A stretch of 64,000 bases of DNA from Heterohyrax brucei (taxonomy: Eukaryota; Chordata; Mammalia; Hyracoidea; Procaviidae), in assembly GCA_028571685.1 (NCBI GenBank), contig CM053140.1:152877701-152941700 (forward strand). The letters are read 5' to 3'. Within the stretch, counting starts at the first letter, position 1. Every line of letters begins with the position of its first letter. The notes beneath the pieces were generated by a model. It worked only from the letters and a program-made list of their open reading frames with translations. It was not told the origin of the DNA and made no database searches. Positions 56,686 through 64,000 of this stretch are shown here, piece by piece. The position numbers were made by a program, and so were the translations under genes.

Positions 56686-59082
56686 GTTGTCAAAGATTTC
56701 ATTTTGCTTGAGTCCACAATCAATGACCATGGAAGCAGCAGTCAAGAAATCAAAAGACACATTGCACTCATCCAAAGACTTTATTAATGGAATTAAAAGA
56801 ACACCCACAGCATGGGAAAAAATATTTGGCAACTCTATGTCAGACCGACGCCTGATCTCCATAATCTATAAGATACTACAAAATATCAAAAAGAAGAAGA
56901 TAAACCATCCAATTAAGCAATGGGCAAAGGAGATGGACAGACACTTCACTAAAGAGGAGATCCAGGCAGCCAAAAAACACATGCGGACATGTTCACGATC
57001 TTTAGTTATTAAAGAAATTCAAATCAAGACAACAATGAGATACCATCTCACCCCAACAAGATTGGCCATGATCCAGAAAACACAAAACAACAAATGCTGG
57101 AGAGGCTGTGGAGAAAGTGAAACCCTCCTACACTGTTGGTGGGGTTGCAAAATGGTCCAGCCTCTTTGGAAGGCAATCTGGCACTTCCTTAAAAAAATGG
57201 ATATCGATATACCATTTGACCCAGTAATTCCACTACTTGGAATATATCCTGCAGATTCAAGGCCTTTCACACCAACGGACACATGCACCAGAATGTTTAT
57301 TGCAGCACAGTCCACGATAGCAAAAAGATGGAACCAACCCAGATGCCCAACAACAGAAGAATGGATAGGTAAACATATACTCAATGGAGCACTATGCAAT
57401 GATAAAGAATAACGATGATTCCAGGAAACATCTCCTAACCTGGTTTCAACTGGAAGACATTATGTTGAGTGAAAGTGGCCAGCAACAAAGGGACAAATAC
57501 TGTATGAGACCTCTACCATAAGATCTCAAAAACAGACTTGTGTATAGAAGAAAAGACTCTGTGACAGCTGCAAGGGAGGGGAGGGAGAGAGGGTGAGGGG
57601 AGGAGGGTTTAGTTTAGATAGTTACTAGAAATCTAGTTGGGAGAAAGCAGTGATAGCACACATTAGAAACAAGAACAACATTAAATGGATTTCAGCATAA
57701 CTTGAGTACTCCTTCCATCTTGACTCAATACTGCAAGGGTAGAGTAGCTGGGGCAGGGGGCAGGGGACCATGCTCTTAGGCGAATTCCAGGCCAATTGGC
57801 ACAACTAGCGTTTTGCTAAGAGAGCTCTCTGCACCCCACATTGGTAAGTGGCGTCTGGGGTCTTAAAAGCTGTCAAGCTGCCATCCGAGGACACAGCAAA
57901 TGGTCCCAACTCAGCAGGAAAGGATGCTCACCGAGGACCAAAATGACATGCGGTAAAGACAACCTAGAAGACAGTGAGACCCACAAGAGTGGGTGCCTAT
58001 ATTGACTTGGGACCGGAAGAACTGGATGGTGCCCGGCCACCACCAGTGATAGCCACGATGGAGCTCATAGAGAGGAGTCTCACTGTCAACACAAGAATAA
58101 AAAGGGGTGCATCATGAGATGTCCACTAAAAGACCTCAATTGATGGTCCAGTGGTTTGGGGGTTCCTCTGAGAGCATGGCCCCCGGCCCTGATGCTGCCC
58201 TTTCCCATAAATTATAACAAAGGTCCACTCTTTGGACAGGAATGGATTGGACTTGGCAATGCAGAGTGACCATATATTGGAAGCACTTTGTGGTTCTATA
58301 CATCTACAGGATATCGTCTTGCTGACCTCTGGCTGGAGGAAGGGGAGTGGACGGAGAAGAGGGGAAAGGAGGTTGTTGGGAGGATGATACATGTATGGAG
58401 CAGAGAGGAATAGTGTGCAGTCACCGGACAGGGAGAGCAGTGGAACTGCATAAAGGTGGGCATGTAAATTTACACGTGAATGTACATTTTCACTCACTTA
58501 TGTTAAATAAAAATTAAAAAAAAAAACTCAAAAAAAAAAAGACACATTGTATTGGGAAAATCTGCTGCAAAAGATCTCTTCAAACTATTCAAAAGTAAAG
58601 ATATCCCCTTGAAGACTAAAATGCACCTAACCTAACCTAAGCCATGGTATTTTCAATTGCGTTGTATGCATGTGAAAGCTTGACAATGAACAAAGAAGAC
58701 AGAAGAATTGATGCCTTTGAATTATGGTGTTGGAGCAGAATGTTGAATGTACGATGGACCGCCTAAAGAAGAAACAGATCTGTTCTGGAAGAAGTACAAC
58801 CACAGTGCTCCTTGGAAGTAAAGGTGGCAAGACTATGTCTTACATACTTTGGACATATTGTCAGAAAGGATCAGCCTCTGGAGCACATTATATTTGGCAG
58901 AGTGGAAGGTCAGCAAAAAAGAGGAAGACCCTTGATAGGATCTATTGACACAGCGTCCACAACAATAGGCTTAAGTATAAAAACTATTGTGGACTTCAAG
59001 CAAGACAGGCAGTTTTGCTTTGTTGTTTGTAGGGTCACTATGGGTCAGAACCGACTCAACGGCACCTGACAACAGCAACAGC
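56686..59082 (+). repeat. RTE 3' part, split by a young L1
   Basis: The left piece, 56686-56764, contains AACCATGGAAGCAGCAGTC-type sequence. The right piece, 58537-59082, has CTGCTGCAAAAGATCTCTTC, GCCATGGTATTTTCAATTGC, TGGACCGCCTAAAGAAGAAA and CTCAACGGCACCTGACAACA. It is inserted in the LTR. Frames 58724-58948 and 58812-59069 are fragments of the RTE C-terminus (LTYFGHIVRKDQPLEH). Confidence 0.92.
56765..58536 (+). repeat. Young 5'-truncated L1 nested in RTE
   Basis: Same subfamily as 19381-20815. It begins within the ORF2 C-terminal region, which stays open to 57412 (TAWEKIFGNSMSDRRLISII, ..RGCGESETLLHCWWGCK.., DPVIPLLGIYPADSRPFTPT, TIAKRWNQPRCPTTEEWIGK). An 8-bp loss (TGTGGTAC, compared with the other copy) then shifts the frame. 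The 3' UTR has a G-rich run at 57566-57607 and an A-rich end. Target-site duplication: AAAAGACACATTG at 56752-56764 and 58537-58549, identical. The minus-strand frames here are shadows. Confidence 0.95.
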
Positions 59083-59302
59083 TCCTGAAACTATGTAGTT
59101 CAGGAGATGCCTCCAGACTGACATTCGACCCATGAACTTGGAACTTTACACCCTTTGCAACTGTGTGAGACATTTCCTTAATAGTATAATCTTTCTCTAC
59201 CTAAGTATCTGCCTCTATCTATTTACGTGTCTATATCTGTATCTATCTATATATGTATATCCTTCACTGGTTTTGCTTCTTTAGAGAGCCCAGCCTAAGA
59301 CA

Positions 59303-59919
59303 TCTAGTGTAGCTGAGGTATGGAGAACTAAGATGTGCATGATGAGAAAGAAATCCAGAAATGTAGACAGCAAGTATTCCTTGCAAAATTTCATTGACTG
59401 TTTTCAGGATGTGAAGTCTGTTCAGATACTTACAGGAAGACAATAAATTGCTATATCGACCAGAGCACAACCAGATTTATGTGTACAAAAGTTGTTTGCA
59501 ATCACAGAAACAAAGATGGATCATAAAAGTGCAAGAGTCGATGGTGAGGCCAGTTAAGAGGCTCTTAACAATTGTCCACAGGGGAAATGACTGTCTCTTA
59601 GTAGTGAGGAGCAAGCAGACCAGTGTTTTTCAGACCAATGTGAAATAATATGTCCAATTTGCAATAGAATGCATGAGAAAGGAGGGAAAAAACTAAGAAT
59701 AACCCCAGAATTGGGACCCATGTGACTAGTTAAACTGTGGTAGTGTTTCTTGACATAGGAAGCACAGGAAGAGCAATATATCTGAACCAGAAAACCGTGT
59801 TAAATGGAAAGCACCTATGAGACATGCCAAATGGAAGCCAATAATAAGTTGTATGTATAGATGCTGCACAAATCTCAGCTGGAGATAAAAGTACCAGGGC
59901 TTTTATGTATAGATTAGAA
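59303..59919. other. Unassigned stretch
   Basis: Part of it (59530-59620, GAGGCCAGTTAAGAGGCTCT) looks like an old interspersed repeat, but I cannot name it. No gene. Confidence 0.35.
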
Positions 59920-60062
59920 ACCCTGGTGGCTGTCCAAAAGGTTAACAGTTTGAATTCACCAAGCACTCCTTGAAAACTCTATGGGACAGTTCTACTCTGT
60001 CCTATAGGGTCACTGTGAGTTGGAATTAATTTGACAGAAATGGCTTTGGGTTTGGGGTTATA
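59920..60062 (+). repeat. AfroSINE, internally shortened head
   Basis: AGAAACCCTGGTGGCTGTCC, AAAAGGTTAACAGTTTGAAT, TATGGGACAGTTCTACTCTG, GTGAGTTGGAATTAATTTGA and GGGTTTGGGGTT. Confidence 0.92.
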
Positions 60063-61067
60063 TATAAGATTATCCTTGAAACAATAGGATAGCGGGGAAA
60101 AGGGAGAAGGGATAAATACTAATCTGAGAAAACTAATAATTAGAGGTTGTGTGTAGGAGAAGCTGACATGACATTGAGCAAGGGCAAACTTTTAGAATGA
60201 TAATGTAAATTCAAAAAAAATTAAAAATTAAGACCTGTTCATTGGCTTAGTAATACGGTAGTTATTATCTCAAACAAAAAGACTGTTATTCAAGATCAGT
60301 AATGGATGAATTTTCCAGGCAGCCTCCTTTGGAGTATGGTAAGTAATGCCTGGATAAAGAGAATTTAAGAATAGGATGTGTAGAAAAATGTATATAGAGA
60401 GAAAAATGTGCTTAATTTAGCCCCCTTAGTGTCTGTTTAAATCTTGCGGGTAGACACTAGGTCTTTATTAATGCTACTCTCATTTTTCTGCATTAAGTAT
60501 ACTTATATATCATAATAGGTGTGATAAAGACAGATTCTCTGATATTTCAGAATAGTCCCTCTGTGCCTCCAAAATCATGTTCTTCATGGTTCCCTTTCCA
60601 AAGGGTTATTTATTTTTAACCAGTACGGATTTACATTCAGTTTGGTGTAATCTTATAAAGAGTATTATATACCACTCCACAGATTTTCAGACTAATCTTC
60701 AGGTCCAGGCAAAAGAAAGATGAGGGAAAAATTCACCCAAATAAATTTCCACTTCAGAGGTTCAGTGGCTTTGGGATGTTAAAAATAATTACTGAACATA
60801 TACAGCACAACTGAAGATACACGTAAGTGCGTAAAGCAACCACTACACATTTGCTTTCCATTTCTCAGCTTATCTGGTAACCTGTACCAGAAATAAACAA
60901 GCACATACATCCAGCATCTTCTTTTCCTATTCCTATCCCTCTTCCTAACACCTATAAAATATTTTATATTGCGGAACTAATTCTTATAAGAACAGGGAAT
61001 TTCTAATATTGAATAGCAAACAAACTGTGAAGAGAACGACTATGTTTCACCTAAATCACCCTGCAGT
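60063..61067. other. Unassigned stretch
   Basis: AT-rich; nothing recognised. Confidence 0.4.
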
Positions 61068-61120
61068 GAGAATCCCCAGGTGGTGCAAATGGTTAGTCAC
61101 TTGACCACTGAACTGCAGAG
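61068..61120 (+). repeat. Possible AfroSINE head fragment
   Basis: GAATCCCCAGGTGGTGCAAA TGGTTAGTCACTTGACC resembles the SINE head CCCTGGTGGCGTAGTGGTTA. It is short and diverged. Confidence 0.45.
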
Positions 61121-61124
61121 GGGA

Positions 61125-61830
61125 ATGTACTCAGTACTATTATCAGTAATATTTGCTCAACATTTTAATTTTTCACTATTTCATAAAGAAAATTGTCTCA
61201 GTGTCTTTACCCAGTGTCATGGATTGAACTGTGTGCACCCCAAAATAGGTATAGCCATGTGGCCATGATTCCCTGTGTTCTATGATCTCCATTTTGTGAT
61301 TTTGCTGTGCTGTATATTAAAGGATTAGGGTGGGACTGTAAACCCCTTCAGGAAATCACCTCCCTGCTTCACTGTAGGGGAGGTTTTCCTGGAGTGTGGC
61401 TTGCCCCACCCTTAATCCTTTCATCCTATGAGAGATAAAAGGAAGGGGAAGCTGGCAGCAAATTAGGAACCTCAGACCATCAAGAAAGCTGCACTGGAAG
61501 AAGAGTGCATCCTTTAGACCCGAGGTTCTGTGGCAAGATGCTCCCCGGACAAAAACTGATGCAATACTGGATATTCCTCCAGAGCTGACAGGGAGGAAAG
61601 CCTTCCCCTGGAGAGCACATTCTGAATTTGGACATGTTGTCTACTGGACTGTGTAAGAATAAGCCTTCCTTTGTTAAAGCTATCTACTCTGTGGTATTTC
61701 TGTAAGAGCAGCACTAGCTGACTAAAACACTCAGTGTTCTTTCATATGAATAGATTTCATAGTAATATCATCTGATAAAAACAGATTTGTCAATCCATAC
61801 TTATAACTTAAAGTCGTGATCCTTATGGAC
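61125..61830 (+). repeat. Low-copy segment, copy A (contains the LTR)
   Basis: Flanks of the LTR, 61125-61209 and 61735-61830, align collinearly with 63190-63375: TTAATTTTTCACTATTTCAT with TTGAATTTTTCACTACTTCAT; GAAAATTGTCTCAGTGTCTTT with GAAAATTTTTTGAGTGCCTTT; TAGTAATATCATCTGATAAA with TAGCAATATCATATCACAAA. Confidence 0.75.
61215..61729 (+). mobile_element. MaLR-like solo LTR, sense
   Basis: 515 bp, from TGTCATGGATTGAACTGTGT to TAGCTGACTAAAACA. Flanks CCCAG (61210-61214) and CTCAG (61730-61734) agree at four of five bases. A related segment at 63163-63375 lacks the LTR. Confidence 0.92.
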
Positions 61831-62145
61831 CCTATAAAAAGAAAAAAGAAATAGTCTAAACTCCAAGACATCTGAAAAAGTAAGGTCTCGTGACATGCTT
61901 TTAAAAGATCATACCCTTGAAAATCCTACAGAGCAAAGTTCTGCTTTACAACACGTGTCTCCACAAGTGCTATTGACCTGAACATAACTAGTTATTAATT
62001 TCTCTAGTGGAGTCTAGAGGCAAAATCAGATCAAGAAGGAACATAAGAGAATAAATACTTTAGTCCTCTCATACATTTATGACTTTTCAGGAGTATGTCA
62101 CGAGACCTTATTTCTGAGAGGTCTCTAATTGAGTTTGGACTATTT
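61831..62145. other. Unassigned stretch
   Basis: Possibly remnants of a diverged SINE (GAAAATCCTACAGAGCAAAG at 61919); otherwise nothing recognised. Confidence 0.35.
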
Positions 62146-62205
62146 CTTAGGATCACTATGAGTTGGAATAGAATCAGTGGCAGTGGATTTGGTTTGGATT
62201 TTATA
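62146..62205 (+). repeat. AfroSINE tail-half fragment
   Basis: ATCACTATGAGTTGGAATAG AATCAGTGGCAGTGGATTTG GTTTGG. Confidence 0.75.
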
Positions 62206-62605
62206 TAGACAGTAGTAACTCAGTGGTAATTAATAATAGCTAAAATTGAATTTGCATTTAAATGACTAATTTGTAAGTTATTTCTTTAATTCATCAGTGA
62301 ATCTGTACATTAAAAAAGAGTTGTATAAAACATTGCCATTTTCAGTACTATATCCAAGAAGGTGTTCTTCATGCTTTTAATAAAGGTAAATATTTTAAAA
62401 TACAAATTTATTATATTACTACTAAGCTTAAATTTCTTTTATCACATTTGGGGCAAAGGTCCCCAAGGACAAAAGGTAACTTTCTACAATTTTATTAAAA
62501 ATCCTTAGCAGTCTCTCCTTTTATCTCTAAATTATATTTTTACCCACCTTGTATGAAAAAGCATCCATGTGTACTTAAAGTAGTGTTTTCTACATGTTAT
62601 CAATA
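62206..62605. other. Unassigned AT-rich stretch
   Basis: Nothing recognised. Confidence 0.45.
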
Positions 62606-62752
62606 TAAAAAGGAAACCTGATGTCCTTCAATCAATTTCAACTCATATGGACCCTTTAGGAGTAGAACTGCCCCATAGGCTTTCCAAGAAATTCCTTCAT
62701 AGTAGATTCAAACTGTTGGCTTCTTGGTTAACAGCCAAACTCTTAACCAGCA
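62606..62752 (-). repeat. AfroSINE, antisense
   Basis: CAATCAATTTCAACTCATAT, GAGTAGAACTGCCCCATAGG, and GGTTAACAGCCAAACTCTTA. Confidence 0.88.
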
Positions 62753-63162
62753 GTTCAATAAACATGTTAAAATTTCATTGCGATATTAAACTACAGTATT
62801 TGACTGTATGCCAGTATCTCTCTCTAGAAATTTCTTGGTTAGAAGCCTGGAGTTATTTTTCTTTGGTCCTTATCACTTATCATGATAACTATTATATTGC
62901 AGGTAAGGAATAAATTAACATGAAAACAAATGTGAAATGTGATAATTCTTGTTCTCTAAGATGTATTAGTTCTTTAGGAAGATAGGTGTAGGATAATTTA
63001 AGTAATAAATTTGATAAACTTCTTTTAAAAAGTATCATTTATATACAAGGGATGTACTACAGAAGTACAGAAAAAAATGCAGTTATTTTCAAATAATTGA
63101 TTTTTCCTTCACATAACAGATTATTATTATCTGAAGTAGATATTTCTTGCTCTTCTTCCAAT
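62753..63162. other. Unassigned AT-rich stretch
   Basis: Nothing recognised. Confidence 0.45.
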
Positions 63163-63375
63163 CACTTGGTTGCTGAATTGCAGAGAGATTTATTCTTTAC
63201 TACTACTATCATTATTTGGTTAGCATTTGAATTTTTCACTACTTCATAAAGAAAATTTTTTGAGTGCCTTTGCCCACAGCAAGGTGTTCTCTTAGATGAA
63301 TCGGTTTTGTAGCAATATCATATCACAAAAATAGTCTGTCAGTCTGTGCTTGTAACTTCATGTTCTGATCCTCAG
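63163..63375 (+). repeat. Low-copy segment, copy B (no LTR)
   Basis: Counterpart of the 61125-61830 segment without the LTR. At the equivalent of the insertion point it reads GCCTTTGCCCACAGCAAGGTG continuously. Confidence 0.7.
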
Positions 63376-63665
63376 AAAAGTTAAATAAATAAATGTGAAG
63401 CTGAAAAACGGCTATCAAGAAAATGAAATTGAACCACTTTTTTTCTAATTTTTCTGGTAAAAAATGAACACAACTATTTTGGTCACATTAAAAAATACAG
63501 CAGAAAAGAAAAATATAGAAGCATTCAAATATGGTAGAAACATGAAGCAGTTTTACACACGTGGAGAAGAACATAGTATTTATCAGTGTGTATCAGATTC
63601 TCACTATTAAATAATTGAACATAATTGCTATGTGGAATTCTTCAGATATAATCTGTTAAAACACA
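63376..63665. other. Unassigned AT-rich stretch
   Basis: Nothing recognised. Confidence 0.4.
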
Positions 63666-63816
63666 ACCCTGGTGGCACAGTAGGTTAACTGCTGCAGCTG
63701 ATAACCAAAAGGTTAGTTGTTCGAATCAACTAGGCACTCCTTGGAAGCCCTGTGGGACAGTTCAGCTCTTCCCTATAGAGTCACTATGAGTTGGAATCAA
63801 GCCAAAGGCATAGGAT
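63666..63816 (+). repeat. AfroSINE
   Basis: AACCCTGGTGGCACAGTAGG, TTAACTGCTGCAGCTGATAA, GCACTCCTTGGAAGCCCTGT, GGGACAGTTCAGCTCTTCCC and ACTATGAGTTGGAATCAAGC. Confidence 0.93.
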
Positions 63817-63831
63817 TTTCTCTTTTTTGAA

Positions 63832-64000
63832 CTTGTCTTTTTTTTGTGGTTAAGTGAAAATATAAATTCCAAACCAATTGTGCATGCCCACATATCTATA
63901 GCTCCTCTGCTCTCCTCGCCCAGTGACACCACACTCCTCCTTTTCATTCCATACTTATTATGTCCTCTTCACAAACTTCTGTCCCCTCCACTCCACCTTC
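63832..64000 (-). repeat. L1 3' UTR end, antisense, runs off the window
   Basis: The complement of an L1 3' end: T-run, GTGGTTAAGTGAAAATATAA, GTGCATGCCCACATATCTAT and CTCTGCTCTCCTCGCCCAGT. The frame 63762-63947 is a UTR shadow. Confidence 0.85.

Larger units (their letters stand above)
56225..59302 (+). mobile_element. ERV-L-type (MLT2-like) LTR, split by RTE and L1
   Basis: The left part, about 56225-56685, has CAGTTTGGCGGGGCCACACT, TATGATCAGCCAATTACTTA, TGAATGTGGCTGCACCCAGT and CTAGTAGCCTACTATCTGAT. The right part, about 59083-59302, has GACCCATGAACTTGGAACTT, CAACTGTGTGAGACATTTCC, a TCTATCTATCTAT tract, and CACTGGTTTTGCTTCTTTAG to CAGCCTAAGACA. Solo LTR; no ERV internal region was recognised after it. 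Confidence 0.75.

Noticed and set aside
57019-57399. 126-codon minus-strand frame
   Set aside because: It is the antisense shadow of the L1 ORF2 C-terminus. The homologous shadow appears at 19355-19591.

Overview
The window looks like AT-rich, gene-poor nuclear DNA of a placental mammal of the clade Afrotheria, most probably an elephant or a close relative. The call rests on repeats I recognise from memory. About two dozen copies of the tRNA-derived AfroSINE lie on both strands. There are also several copies of the afrotherian RTE (BovB-like) LINE, L1 copies with an afrotherian-type 3' UTR, and a family of ~520-bp MaLR-like solo LTRs. I see no convincing protein-coding gene, no rRNA or functional tRNA, no CpG-island-like stretch and no CRISPR.

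Layout. 1-7 kb: mostly unassigned AT-rich DNA with two AfroSINEs, an L1 3' UTR, one MaLR-like LTR and an RTE tail. 7.1-8.7 kb: a mariner transposon with a small L1 inside, bordered by CA and TG microsatellites. 9-13.1 kb: mostly unassigned, but with the only exon-like signal in the window. This is a 92-codon open frame ending at a GTAAGT donor, and a short open frame behind a pyrimidine-rich acceptor 3.6 kb downstream in matching phase. A SINE with a tRNA-Gly-like head lies between them. 15-18 kb: an old L1 5' part split by AfroSINEs, then an antisense L1 3' UTR. 18.9-24.6 kb: an old L1 containing a younger L1 with a clear target-site duplication.

29-37.2 kb: a broken ERV-L provirus fossil (5' LTR, gag-, protease- and pol-like stretches) carrying AfroSINEs. 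One of those SINEs was itself hit by an L1. A large antisense RTE follows, and it holds a MaLR-like LTR. 37.2-41.2 kb: another L1. 42-56 kb: AfroSINEs, MaLR-like LTRs (two in opposite orientation inside an older ERV-L-type LTR), RTE pieces, and an L1 carrying an LTR and an RTE that itself holds an LTR. 56.2-59.3 kb: a three-level nest, LTR > RTE > L1. 59.3-64 kb: mostly unassigned, with one LTR, SINEs and a ~200-bp segment present twice, once with and once without the LTR.

The parts do not work together as a pathway. The window is best read as a record of transposition. Nesting gives a consistent order: ERV-L type LTRs first, then RTE and older L1, then MaLR-like LTRs and AfroSINEs, and last a young L1 subfamily. 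Family names come from remembered consensus sequences, not from a database search.
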